A stretch of DNA of 64,000 nucleotides from Rosa chinensis (taxonomy: Eukaryota; Streptophyta; Magnoliopsida; Rosales; Rosaceae): positions 14,127,501 to 14,191,500 of the forward strand of contig NC_037092.1 of the NCBI RefSeq assembly GCF_002994745.2. The letters are read 5' to 3'. Positions within the stretch are counted from its first letter, which is position 1, and every line of letters starts with the position of its first letter. Position numbers and translations under genes: made by a program. Below are positions 1 to 11,227 of this stretch, one piece after another. The notes beneath the pieces were generated by a model that saw only the letters and a list, made by a program, of their open reading frames with translations, was not told the DNA's origin and did not search any database.

Positions 1-2
1 GG

Positions 3-8
<6 letters not shown>

Positions 9-45
<37 letters not shown>
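9..45. repeat. (AT)n microsatellite
   Basis: Uninterrupted TA dinucleotides at the very start of the window. No gene is seen from here to about position 600. The AT-rich flank contains only a short open frame at 300-497 with no recognisable motif. Confidence 0.9.
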
Positions 46-50
<5 letters not shown>

Positions 51-599
51 GAAAACTAACTAGCTACTAATTGAGACATGCATCAACTAGACAACTAGTA
101 TATAAAAAGATGAAATGTGCATGTCACATTCAAGTTGGACTAAATCATTTGCTTTCCTCAGTAAATATTGGTTCCACTTCAACAATCCAAAATGGTAAAA
201 TCTTCGTAATTGCTAGTAAAAGCTCCATGGAAGCTAGCTAGCTGCTAGCCAGGTCAAGTCAATTTGTAACAAGCTCTACACTTCCACATTATATAAGACT
301 TGTCCTTCTTCCGATTCTTCATCCGTAATTTAGTCTCGAAATATTTGACTGATGCAACAGACCGGCAAGTTTCTCATTTTGTCTGCCAAGGCCGGGTCAG
401 TCAATATTATTTTCTAGCTACAACTTTGACTTTGATTTATTTTATTTCCTCCATAAGTGCATCCATCGATCTTTACAAGCATATTAGCATCATATAGGGT
501 TCCCAGTGCACATGAATTTGAATTTGATGTTGTTTAACATAACTTGTTCAAAGTTAAATTAATATATGTGATTTGATACACATTTACGCAAGCGTACGT

Positions 600-2087
600 A
601 ACATTGTCAAGATAGGGAAATATTATGCCCAAAGTTTATCGTACCACGGGGATTAGTGGCTAACACATAATCTTTAGGTAATCGGAAATAAAGACACTTA
701 GCAAACAACGAAAAGAAAAAGAAAATAAATAAAAATGTTAATCTAAGGCACCAAGCCTTAGCAATGCTTGGCTTTGATTTTCACCAAAATCTAATCAAAA
801 CTAAGAGCCTAGTGATGAATATTTACAATGAGTTGGAGTTCAATATTTTGAGAGTTGATTTTAGATTAACAAAATGTAATGAAATGTAAAGCAATTAATA
901 AAAATGAAAATAAATTAATAAAAGTGTAACCAAATAAGTGGCAATGTCGGGTGTTAGGGAGGTTCCTTCACCCAAATTTTATGTGTTGGAAGCTAAATAT
1001 AATATTATAATGTAGATGCAAATCCCTACTTTGGCTGTAGTTGTATCCAAGGCGGGTCAAGGCTCAAGTACCGAAATTCTCTTTCGTGGTATTCCTACTC
1101 CGGTTCAAGGGTCATAGGAACTCATTTGGCATGAATTAGAGCCGGTTCAAGAGTCACTAATTCACATCAAGAGGCGTAGAGATAGAAGAATTAGACTACT
1201 AAGCGACTCGCCCGCGCAATCACGCAACGGGTGTAAATCACCATGCTTATAAGAAATTAAAGGTTTCTAGCTTAGGAATTATAGGGGGTCAAGCCTCTAA
1301 CTCCGTCCTAGACATGCTCAAAATACACACCCTAGAATTGACTATGCTCCTAGACATGCATTTTAACCCAACAAAAATAGACATAAGCATTCATCATATG
1401 AAAATTGCATCATTACATTAAATTAAACATCTTTTACACAAAATTTGAGTTAGGGACACAACCCTAACCCCCAACAAGGAAATTACTCACAACTCATAAT
1501 TATGAACATCAAAGATACAAAATTCAAGGGGAAAAAAGTATAGAAGTGTAGGAGAAAACAAGAATAATCACAAATAGCTAAAAAGCTAGCATGACTAGTC
1601 TTGAATTACAACTCCCATAATTACCCAAGTCTTGAATCTTGTAGAGGTAGAAGATTTTGATGAATTCTTGAAGCTTTGGGTGAGTAAATCCTTTAAATCT
1701 CTAAAATAAAACTAAAGAAAATATGGAAAATGGATGAGAAGAGGATGGGAGAAGAGAATGAGAGCTGCCCCCTGTTTTGGTGTAGTGGGGCTGCTGTAGG
1801 TCTAGGGTTCTCCTCTCCATGAGAATGTGTATATATATATGAGCAGTCCTGGACTGTTTGTGAGAGAGCAAGAAAAGTCAAGAGTTGGTGGTTAATTAGA
1901 TGAAGACCACGTGTGCTAATAACTTTGGTAAGACAAGGAGACGAATGCCACATGTCAAGAAACTAATGGCCTGAACATAAACATAGGCAACCAGCCCATA
2001 ATTCCTCACGTGCTGCATGCTTATGTATTTGTTAATTAACCAATCAACTTAATTAAGCTATCTCCAATTTTGTCCTTTTGTCGAAAG
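600..2087 (-). mobile_element. LTR-retroelement relic (large-retrotransposon-derivative type), left part
   Basis: Non-coding repeat-like sequence with no reading frame of interest. It contains a CGTGG-type block near 650 that resembles the end of the leader region of non-autonomous plant LTR elements; a similar block occurs in opposite orientation near 14020. It is cut by the copia insertion at 2088 and continues at 7517. I could not find its own termini or target duplication, so the outer limits are approximate and the classification is an impression from sequence style. Confidence 0.4.
2083..2087 (+). repeat. Target-site duplication of the copia element (left copy)
   Basis: GAAAG here is repeated exactly at 7512-7516 on the other side of the element. 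Five bases is the usual size for Ty1/copia integration. Confidence 0.85.
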
Positions 2088-2261
2088 AGTAGAAAATAAG
2101 AACTCAAAGTATTTTGGAATGCTTCAATGATATTTACCTCACAGAATAGGGTTTATAAAGTGATACAAGAGTTTTCCTAATAGGAAACGATCTCCTACAA
2201 TTATACAGAGAGATGTAATCTAAATGTACAAGGAAAGTAAATATTTACAGAATATTCTACA
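2088..2261 (-). repeat. 3' LTR of the copia element
   Basis: This 174-bp copy is identical to 7338-7511. Read on the minus strand it begins TGTAGAA and ends TTCTACT, a 7-bp inverted terminal pair with one mismatch. The usual final CA is therefore CT in both copies. Confidence 0.95.
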
Positions 2262-2270
2262 CTCCCCCTC
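2262..2270 (-). other. Polypurine tract of the copia element
   Basis: On the minus strand this reads GAGGGGGAG and touches the 3' LTR, the expected place for the plus-strand DNA primer. Confidence 0.85.
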
Positions 2271-5200
2271 AAGTTGGTGCATAGATGTCAATCATGCCCA
2301 AGTTGTCAATCGAGTTGTCAAACACTTTCCTTGACACTCCTTTCGTAAGAACATCTGCTAATTGATCTTCTGTATGCACAAAAGGAAAACGAATAATCTT
2401 TCTGTCCAGATTTTCCTTAATGAAATGTCGATCTACTTCCACATGCTTAGTCCGGTCATGCTGAACAGGATTGTGAGCAATTTCAATAGCAGATGTGCTA
2501 TCACAATGCAAGTCCATAGGTTTCTTGAGTTTAAAACCCAAATCTTTCAACACATTACGAATCCACAACATCTCACAAACTCCATGTGTCATACCTCGAA
2601 ATTCAGCTTCAGCACTTGACCTAGCAACAACCTTTTGTTTCTTGCTGCGCCAAGTCACTAGGTTTCCTCCAACAAATGTAAAATACCCAGATGTAGACCG
2701 TCTGTCTATCTTATCACCAGCCCAGTCTGCATCGGTGTATCCCACAACTTCCAACTCTCCCTTCTTTTCAAACAACAAACCTCTTCCAGGTGCCATCTTA
2801 AGGTATCTCAAGATACGATATACTACATCCATATGCTCTTTATTGGGACAATGCATAAACTGACTAACCACACTCACAGCATAAGCAATATCAGGCCTAG
2901 TATGAGAAAGATAAATAAGCCTCCCTACTAGACGTTGGTATCTTCTTTTATCAGTTGGAACTTGATCCGGAAAGATGGCAAGGTTGTGGTTCATCTCGAT
3001 CGGTGGCTCAATAGGATTACAGTCAAGCATACCAGTTTCAGCTAACAAGTCAAGCACATACTTACATTGGGACAATGAAATCCCCTTCTTAGACCTTGCG
3101 ACCTCAATTCCAAGAAAGTATTTCAATTGCCCAAGATCTTTCATCTCGAACTCCTTAGAAAGATACTTTTGTAGAGCCTCCATCTCTTTTAAGTCATCCC
3201 CTGTGACAATCATCATCAACATATACTATCAGAGCGGTAATCTTACCCTGACTACGCTTGATGAACAAGGTGTGATCCGAGTTACTTTGTTTATATCCAA
3301 ATGTCCTCATGGACTTGGAGAATCTTCCAAACCATGCTCTCGGTGACTGCTTCAAACCATAAAGAGACTTCTTCAATTTACAAACCTTCCCAGTATCATA
3401 TGGCAAATTTTTTACTCCTGGCGGCATGTCCATATACACTTCTTCCTCCAAGTTACCATTGAGGAAAGCATTCTTCACATCAAACTGATGCAGAGGCCAA
3501 TCTTTAGTTGCTGCAAGTGAAATCAAGATTCGAACAGTATTTATTTTTGCTACAGGGGCAAATGTCTCTTCATAATCAATTCCATAGCGCTGAGTGTAAC
3601 CTTTGGCAACTAATCTGGCTTTGTACCTGTCAATACTCCCATCAGCTTTAAGTTTTACTGTAAACACCCATCGACATCCAACAGTTTTCTTTCCAGCAGG
3701 CATAGTCACAATATCCCAAGTCAAGTTTTTCTGCAAAGCCTCTAGTTCTTCATTCATTGCTTGAGTCCACTTAGGATCCGCCAAAGCATCCTGTACACTA
3801 CTAGGAATAGATACAGTGGATAATTGATCAACAACAAGTGCATGTGACCCAGACAACCTATGGTTAGACATATAATTAGCTATAGGATACTTAGCTTTGG
3901 TTTTGATATCTGGTTCATATTGTTTCTTAGGAATACCCTTGGTAGCCCTCTGTGATTTCCTAGACTCAATATTACCTACCCCAGATGATTCGTTCGAAAT
4001 TAAAGGTACCTGAGAAGGAACTCTCGCAGCGGATTCTTCAATTGATGATGTAGAGAGGGGGAAGGACTCTAACAGATGAGGGCTCTGAATTTTTTGTTCA
4101 TTGGGTGCATCACAGTCGGACCGGTCAATGAGTACTTCTTTAGTTCGTGATGTTCCATATGTTCCAGAATGCGTGTTAGTCTCCTGGCGCGTAGGTTCTC
4201 TGTTTGACAAGTCAGTAGCACTTTGCGGCTGTACATTAATATGTTGCCGTGCTGCATCTATTCCTTCAGACAACTCATAAAAGTGGCTTGCATCATCAGC
4301 ACTATTCAACCTGCTACTCGGTCGGCTAGAGCCAAGAGTGTGGCTGGAGCCAAGCCGTTGGTCATAAAAAAGTCCATCCAAGGACCCCACGGGTCCACCA
4401 ACTTGTCTATTGTCTATCAGTTCACCTTCTACACCTCTATTGTCCATCAGTCCACCTTCTACACCTCTATTGTCCATTAGTGGCCCCACGGGCTGTTCAC
4501 CATCCCCTAATTTTCCAACTTCTTTTTCGGTTCCTGCTGTGTCTTCTTTTTCAGTTCCTTTTTCTTTTTCGTTCCCAACTCCAAATTTTGTTTCCAACGC
4601 CTCTAATTCCTCGAATTCTTCAAATGCAAATTTTGTTTCAAATGCAAATAAATCCCGAGGATTTCCTTCACAATCTCTCTCCCCCTGAAGGGAACACTCG
4701 GAAACTCCCCCTAAATAATAAGGCTCAGATTCGCGAAACGCAACATCAAGAGAAACATGCATAGTGCCAGTTAGAGGATCATAACAACGATAACCCTTTT
4801 GAAATTCCGCATAACCAACAAATATACACTTACGGGCACGGGGATCAAGCTTGCTGCGTTGAGGCCTGGGAGTATGAACATAGGCGACGCATCCAAACAC
4901 ACGAGGTTCGAGGTTTGGTAGTGATGGAAGTGACAGGAGGTTCTGAAGTTTCTGCTGAGGATTTTGAAATTCAATGACCCGAGAAGGAGTACGATTAATG
5001 AGGTAGGTGGCGGACTTGACAGCTTCTCCCCAATATTCACGGGGTACATGCATGCCAAACAAAGATGCACGGACAACTTCAAGTAACTGTCGATTCTTCC
5101 TTTCTGCCAATCCATTCTGTTGAGGAGTATATGAGTTGGAAGTCTGATGTCGAATTCCATGAGATTGCATAAACTCCTGCATAGGGCCATTAACATACTC

Positions 5201-7006
5201 ACCACCATTGTCAGATTGGAAGACACGAATGGACTGTTGGTATTGTGTAGACACCATTTTATGAAAATCTTGGAACATGGAACACACATCACTCTTGTTC
5301 TTTAACAGGGATACCCAAGTCATACGAGTGCAATCATCAATAAAGGTCACATAATACCGAGCTCTAGAAAGAGAAGGGATCTTGGCAGGACCCCAAACAT
5401 CCGAATGAATCTTCATAAATGGAATGGGACTTTTATTAAGACTAGGAGAATACGAAATTCTATGACTCTTAGCCAGTTCACATACATCACAATGAAAATC
5501 TGAATCACTGACAACCGAAAACAAATGAGGTTGTAGTTTCTTAAGATAACTAAAAGATAGATGACCCAAACGACGATGCCATAGCCACACTGTTTCCTTA
5601 GCACTCTCTACTCCATTGACTTGATTCACTTGTCCTAACAACTGTTGTTCGCCACTATCTGTCAGATCCAAGTAGTAGAGCTTCCCCCTTCTAACACCAT
5701 AACCAAGAATCCGCCGAGTCAGAGTGTCCTGAAACACACAGAAAGAGGGATAAAAGGTCACAATACATGCTAGTGCTAGAATAATTTGGCCAACAGATAG
5801 GAGATTATATGCCAAAGAAGGAACAACCAACACAGAATCAAGGGTTAATGTATTAGATAGGACAACAGAACCTTCCCCGGTAACCGGAGTTGGAGTACCG
5901 TCAGCAGTAGAAACAATATTTTGAGATGAGGGTTTGAGCTTTTCTAAGAGACTAGGATCATTAGTCATATGGTCAGATGCACCTGTATCAATTATCCAAG
6001 AACTATTCATAGATGTCTTACCCTTCATACCTGACTGTGCTACATTAGCGAAGGCACTAGATGGCTGCGTTTCCTCTGTAGTAGCCACCATAGCTTTTCC
6101 AAGGTTCTTTCGCGGTTTCTTGGTGAAATCCCACCAATCAGGGTAGCCAATCACTTCATAACACCGTTGCTTGCTATGACCCACTTCTCCACAAACCGGA
6201 CACTTTGTATTTGCATATGAATTTGTTTTACCTAGAGTGCGACGTTGTGAGGGAGTTGAGAAGCTTGTGGAAGACCCCTGTTTGCGTTGGACGGCCATGG
6301 CAGAGGATTCAGAGGCATGTCCCATTGCCTGTCTCTCAGAATGCACCTTTCGAACATATGCATAGCTTTGCTCCAAGTCGAATTTCGGGTCTTTGCGCAG
6401 AATCTCACCACGGACTTGATCATACTCTGAATCGAGTCCACTAAGAAACATGTGAACTCGCATTCGTGCCATGGCAGTGGTCTCTTGAACAACTGCAGCC
6501 ACTATATTATTCTGAGAGGCCATACGCTGATCAATCTCCTGAAACATCCCCACCAATTCATTATAGTAGGTAGGAAGAGTCCGACCGTTTTGTTTTGCTC
6601 CAAAGCACTTCTTGTTTAATTCAAAAATCCTAGTTTCATCAGAATCATCATAAAATGTCTTCTCAACCGCTTCCCACACATCTTTGGCTGTTGGGAGTCG
6701 GATATACTGATTCATGAGTGATGGTTCCATGGAATCAATTAACCAACTCTTTACTTTTTCGTTCTCTGTGGTCCAAGCTTCAAATTCAGCAGAATCTACA
6801 TTTGGTGCAGCTTTAGCTCCAGTGAGATAGCCAACTTTTCCTCGTGCTCCAATCCTCATCTTCATAAGAGGTGCCCATATGGTATAATTGGATTCATTCA
6901 AGGCAACGCCAGTTGGAAACGCCGAGTTATCTTGAGCAGTAGTATGATAATGGTTAATAATTGGTGGCATGTTGTGGAGTGCAAGGGTGGCAGTGTCGTC
7001 CTCCAT
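2269..7006 (-). pseudogene. copia gag-pol polyprotein, frameshifted in reverse transcriptase
   Basis: The first frame (7006 down to 3194, 1,270 residues) has a gag domain, a CCHC knuckle (CPVCGEVGHSKQRC, about residue 270), a protease DTGAS motif (about 340), an integrase zinc-binding region (HRRLGH ... CDVC) and core (HSDVWGP, SDNGGEY), and the start of reverse transcriptase (RWVFTVK, DVKNAFLNG, LYGLKQSPRAW). It ends shortly after YVDD. The second frame (3222 down to 2269) continues with the rest of reverse transcriptase and RNase H (YTDADWAGD, SSAEAEFRG, HVEVDRHF). Two bases are missing at about 3211-3219 relative to a continuous frame, inside a GATGATGATG run. Everything else is open, so this is a single lesion. 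It is either a real mutation or a sequencing/assembly slip. A linker around 4400-4480 holds three near-repeats of a 10-residue unit. Confidence 0.93.
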
Positions 7007-7324
7007 CTAGCAAATAAGGGCCTGTATGAAATCAATAAAGAATATTGTAGTAGAGCAGAGTTACTGTAGCAGAGCAGACGCAGAGTTACTGTAGCAGAAC
7101 AGCAAAGTTTGTCAACTGCAGCAGTCTTTTCAGCTAGGAGGGCTACGGCTTGGCTCGGCTGCAGCAGGATTGTCAGTGGGGCAGGGAAGCTTGTCGGCTG
7201 TGCAAAATATGGTGGTATAAATTGGTCCCCACTTGATGTAGCTATGCGGCAATTTCAAGGTTGTCTGGTGTGGTGTTATTTCGAAATAGAATTGTGATGG
7301 TGGAACAGATAAAAAAAAAAACTA
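7007..7324 (-). other. Untranslated leader of the copia element
   Basis: The segment lies between the primer site and the gag start codon. It contains a duplicated stretch with CAGAGTTACTGTAGCAGA at about 7050-7102. No frame is conserved here. Confidence 0.7.
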
Positions 7325-7337
7325 GGCTTTGATACCA
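7325..7337 (-). other. Primer-binding site (initiator Met tRNA type)
   Basis: On the minus strand this reads TGGTATCAAAGCC, matching the well-known plant copia site TGGTATCAGAGC apart from one base. It directly abuts the 5' LTR. Confidence 0.9.
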
Positions 7338-7511
7338 AGTAGAAAATAAGAACTCAAAGTATTTTGGAATGCTTCAATGATATTTACCTCACAGAATAGG
7401 GTTTATAAAGTGATACAAGAGTTTTCCTAATAGGAAACGATCTCCTACAATTATACAGAGAGATGTAATCTAAATGTACAAGGAAAGTAAATATTTACAG
7501 AATATTCTACA
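7338..7511 (-). repeat. 5' LTR of the copia element
   Basis: Identical to 2088-2261. It is followed at 7512-7516 by the second GAAAG target duplication. Confidence 0.95.
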
Positions 7512-7516
7512 GAAAG

Positions 7517-7690
7517 TCTTGAATTGCTTTAATTTCGTCCAATTTTCTCTCATTTCCGCAACTCCGCTTATTTTCTACAAAATAAATAAAAATATATTTA
7601 TTACATATTAATTGACTCGAAGATTAGCTTAATTCTAGTATTTTAGATATAATTTCACGTATAAAAATGCGTGCAATCAATATGTTCCGC
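7517..7690 (-). mobile_element. LTR-retroelement relic, right part
   Basis: This continues the relic interrupted by the copia element. The sequence just left of 2083 and right of 7516 joins naturally across the GAAAG target site. The end near 7690 is approximate. Confidence 0.35.
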
Positions 7691-7992
7691 CTAGTCTCAT
7701 TTGACCTAGTGACGTTAGTGTTTATTGTGTAAGTGGAATGGTCATGAATTTAACTCACGGATTAATTGTTGTACATTTTCAGTTGTTTATTGATGTTTCA
7801 ATTGACTTTGCAAGACCGATGGAGAAATGGTGGAAAAATCCAATTGTTCAATGTTTTTGCAAAGACAACTTACACTCAAATCATGTCCAGCTTTGCGGAT
7901 TATCAACAATGTTATTTTTGTGATGAAAATTTAATAACGTTTTAAAATGGAGTTCGGACTACGATTGGTGATGGTGGTGGCCTCTGATATAA

Positions 7993-8365
7993 GAGCATGT
8001 TTAGCAATGCTAGCCATTTTTGAGTCAAATTTTAGCTAAATTAGCTAAAAAGTCATTTTAGCTAGCCACTTTAGAATTACGTCTGCATCAATGCTCTCTA
8101 TTTTAGCTAGTTTTGAATTTATATTATTTTTTAAATGAATATTAAATAGTTTAAATGTATTTATAAATTACATAAAATAACTTAAAATGAATGTTTTAAA
8201 TTATAGAAAGCCTCATCCAGCTCTCTATATTTAGGAGCGAGATAGCTAAAAGTTATAATAGAGAGCCACTTAGGAGTCTGGTGCAGCTGCTAAAATAGAT
8301 AAAAAGCTAAACATGCTCTCCAAAATAGCTAAGGAGCCACAATAGAGAGTTTGCTAAAGATGCTC
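7993..8365. mobile_element. MITE with PIF/Harbinger-type ends
   Basis: The 373-bp element has inverted ends GAGCATGTTTAGCAA (left) and GAGCATCTTTAGCAA (right, reverse complement), flanked by TAA on both sides (7990-7992 and 8366-8368). A three-base TAA duplication and this terminal type fit Harbinger/Tourist elements. The inside is repeated 'TAGCTAAAA'-like sequence with no coding frame. Confidence 0.8.
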
Positions 8366-8368
8366 TAA

Positions 8369-8985
8369 GACTATGATTTTTTATGACACATGAATAACAT
8401 TGTGAGTTATCCCTATTCACTGCTACATGAATGGTTCGCGACTTTGAGCTCTTGATTTTCTGAAAGAAGGAATTTAAACCAATTTGGGCTTGGGCTTAAG
8501 AAAGTAGTTCAGCATCATTATAGTGTAATGTGGTTTGCAGCTGTTGCTTTTGTGTTCTAATCATTTGAATGAAAAGAATGATGCAAAGCCCATCGGCCAT
8601 GTCTGGATATCTTGTCTATTTTCTCTCATTTCGTTTCAGTTTCCAAGTTTGTAATGATTATGATCCCCTTAAAGGCTTAAAAACATATTTGGGCCTCTTA
8701 CGAGATAGAAGGAGAGCCTTGCTATATAAATAACCTATAGCCCACCAATATATTGCATGCATTCATATTGGAGTAACACGATTCAAAACTGAATAACAAC
8801 AATGCTTATAAGTGATAGAATCAAAAATTCCAATGTAACAAACTGCAAAGAAAGGGATGAGCTTGACCACTTGATCCAGCAGAAAGTTTAACTATTTATT
8901 TAGTGCCCCTGAGCAAACAACATACAATACAAGATTAACAGAGGAAAAGATCGGATCATGAGCTTCCATAAGCTTGAGGAAACAT
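8369..8985. other. Gene-free stretch downstream of the first IRT gene
   Basis: No frames or repeats of note. The part next to 9043 is probably the 3' UTR of the transporter, because the stretch around 8960-8990 (CTTCCATAAGCTTGAGG) is also found downstream of the second IRT gene near 17580. Confidence 0.5.
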
Positions 8986-9043
8986 GATCGATCTAGTTCA
9001 TACGACAACAGTACATATGGTTGATGACGAAGATCTTTGCTAC

Positions 9044-10560
9044 TTAAGCCCATTTTGCCAACAGAGACATGCCACCGGCACCCAAAAGAACCGCCATGTA
9101 AGACTTGATCTGGAGCTTGATGCTGCGTTGCAACTTTGGACCCATGAAGTCAGCAGAGAGAAGATCAACCAAAGCCATGTAGATGAGGAGCCCAGCTGAA
9201 GAAGCATTCAGCAGTCCTACTGTCACTAATGCACTTGGACTGTTTTCTTTGTACATTTTTGAAATGGCCATTCCCAGTGCAATTCCAAATGGGGTTGTTG
9301 CTGAGAAGAAGAACACCATTATTGCCTTCTTCATGAACTTATACTCAGCCTGAAACATTAACCAGCAAATGATGCTTTGAGTAACTGGAGGTGAACGAAA
9401 ATTATATTTGTTTAGGAACTAATAGGCTGGATATATATGTACCTGGAGAATGCAACCACCAAGGCCCATGCCTTCAAACATTTGATGGAAGCAAAGGGCA
9501 GCTACGAGACCTTTAATGGTGCAAATGTTGTTTGAAGCTCCAAGAGAAAGCCCGATAACAACCGAGTGAACAATAATTCCCAGTTCCAACACCTGCCAAC
9601 ACAAGTTTTCAATTCATAAATATGCATACCTAATTTATTTTTTATTTTTTTATTTTGCAAAAGTCTGACATCTTATGTCACCGAACTCTATAACTTTTTT
9701 GCATAATCGAATATGTTGCCGAGTACACAACTACACTACGTATATATATACACCTATACTACGTATATATAGATTTATAATTCTTGTTGGTCAGTTAATT
9801 CACAAGTGATAATGTTAGATTATCAATTAATTGGCATATACTGATCTAGATACATGTCAAAAGAAAATCACTCCTCTTAATCTCTTATAATTGTTTGACA
9901 TCGCCCGGCTAATATATATATACAACTTACCATGGCAACAACGCGATAGCGTGACAGCTGTGGCTCGCTTCCTCCTTTGACTTGATGATCATGTGAATGA
10001 AAATGTGCATGTCCGCCACCCGCCACAGCCATCTCTTGATCTCCCTCAATGGCGGCAGCACCAATAGTATCGGGGTTAACTCCGGCTCTGGATCTCCTGC
10101 TGTATATGCTAGTAGCCATGGAGTCCACCATCATAGTCACAATAGCGGACAACATAGCAAAAAATCCAGTGAAAGGGAACTTGTGCCACGGTTTCTCATC
10201 CAAACAATTCGAGGACAACATGTCAAAAGAGTCTGGCAAAACGTGCATGAACCCCGTGCCAAGAATAATGCCACCGGCAAAGCACTTGACGACCACGAAT
10301 ATGTCTCGATCGGGATGCAAGGCGGGTATGGTGCGAGTGACGAGTGGCAAGGACACACCGATCATGCTGGTGACCAGGATTGAGGCAATGGCTATGATTT
10401 TGAGTGGCACAGCTCCTGCCTTGTCGTGGCAGGAGTTGGTAGTTTCAGACTCGCATTCATCACTCTCGGATTGAGAATGAGCTTGAGGAATGAGTGCGGA
10501 GACGAGGATTATGACGAAGATTGGGAGGAGTACTTTGGAAAGTGAAGTAGTAGTGGCCAT
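9044..10560 (-). CDS. IRT1-like ZIP metal transporter, copy A
   Basis: Three exons: 10560-9931, 9592-9443 and 9349-9044, joined by GT-AG introns in phase 0, giving 361 residues. ZIP proteins carry Fe2+, Zn2+ and related ions into the cytoplasm; close relatives of this sequence (Arabidopsis IRT1 group) act in the root epidermis plasma membrane. It has a signal peptide (about 1-29), a hydrophobic N-terminal half with MHVLPDSFD (H106, D110, D113), a variable cytosolic loop with alternating histidines (H184-H192), and the two ZIP signatures in exon 2: LELGIIVHS (H219) and [13 protein letters not shown] (H246, E250). The C-terminus ends AKWA as in IRT1. The position equivalent to Arabidopsis IRT1 E103, reported to affect zinc transport, is Asp here. 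It is a tandem duplicate of 17675-19186. Family assignment is firm; the exact substrate is inferred. Confidence 0.95.
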
Positions 10561-10654
10561 ATTTGACTACCGTGATCTCCCTCTTTGGTGACCACTGAAA
10601 TGTTTGTGTTGGAATATATTGCTGGGATACGTTTTATGATTTCCTCTAGGTTCA

Positions 10655-10661
10655 TTATATA
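10655..10661 (-). promoter_or_regulatory. TATA box of IRT copy A
   Basis: TATATAA on the minus strand, about 95 bases before the start codon. The same motif sits at a similar distance in copy B. Confidence 0.65.
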
Positions 10662-10694
10662 GAGGATTGTGACTGTTTTTGTGATGGTTGCAAT

Positions 10695-10710
10695 GTGCCA
10701 TGGTGCATGC
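10695..10710 (-). promoter_or_regulatory. Conserved IRT upstream block with CATGC core (copy A)
   Basis: On the plus strand GTGCCATGGTGCATGC. The same 16 bases occur upstream of copy B (19337-19352), and with one change in the inverted third copy (14821-14836), although the surrounding sequence has diverged. CATGC is the core of the iron-deficiency element IDE1 bound by IDEF1 in grasses and is also an RY core. A role here is inference. Confidence 0.5.
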
Positions 10711-11038
10711 AGAGGGAATGAAAAAATGATTCTTAATTTTAAGTTCCATATGTAGTGAAGATCAATTAATTTGATAGAATCCATGTTCACCTATACTTGG
10801 GGATTAAGAAATGTAATTAAGTTCACATTGGGAGATCATTATCCAATTCCAAATAAGACTCTTCTAGTAATGTTGAATCTTTGATTTTGGTGCAATTTTT
10901 TTTTTCGGTTGGTTATTCTTTTCGCTTGTTTGTTTAGAATAAATTTTAGTTTTCATGTCTCCCTCTCCTTTTTGTTTTTTTTCCTTCTTTCTTCTTTATT
11001 TTCTCTCTTTAGTAAAATATTTTTCGTTTGACTTTTGT

Positions 11039-11227
11039 CGGATTCAAATTTGCTCACCACTTTTATTTTGTGGTGATATCACCATCTTATTAAAACTTGT
11101 CACGTCATATAGAATTAATTGAATACTTAAATTATATTTTTTTAATAAAACATTATGATTAACTATAATTATATTTTATAACACATAACAGTTTTATATT
11201 GAGTGGTGGTGAGCAAATTTGAATCCG
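11039..11227. mobile_element. Small MITE with 20+ bp inverted ends
   Basis: The 189-bp element starts CGGATTCAAATTTGCTCACC and ends with its inverse. CTTTTGT flanks both sides (11032-11038 and 11228-11234). No coding capacity. The 7-bp duplication does not settle the superfamily. Confidence 0.8.

Larger units (their letters stand above)
2088..7511 (-). mobile_element. Full-length Ty1/copia retrotransposon, very recent insertion
   Basis: The 5,424-bp element runs on the minus strand. It has two 174-bp LTRs that I find identical base for base, a 5-bp target duplication (GAAAG), a primer-binding site directly next to the 5' LTR (7325-7337), a polypurine tract directly next to the 3' LTR (2262-2270), and one gag-pol frame of about 1,580 codons. 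The domain order gag, protease, integrase, reverse transcriptase, RNase H defines Ty1/copia. The short LTRs and CCHC knuckle context fit an Ale-like lineage, but the lineage is inference. The only coding lesion is a frameshift in the reverse transcriptase. Identical LTRs imply insertion too recent for substitutions to accumulate, or recent conversion between the LTRs. Confidence 0.96.
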
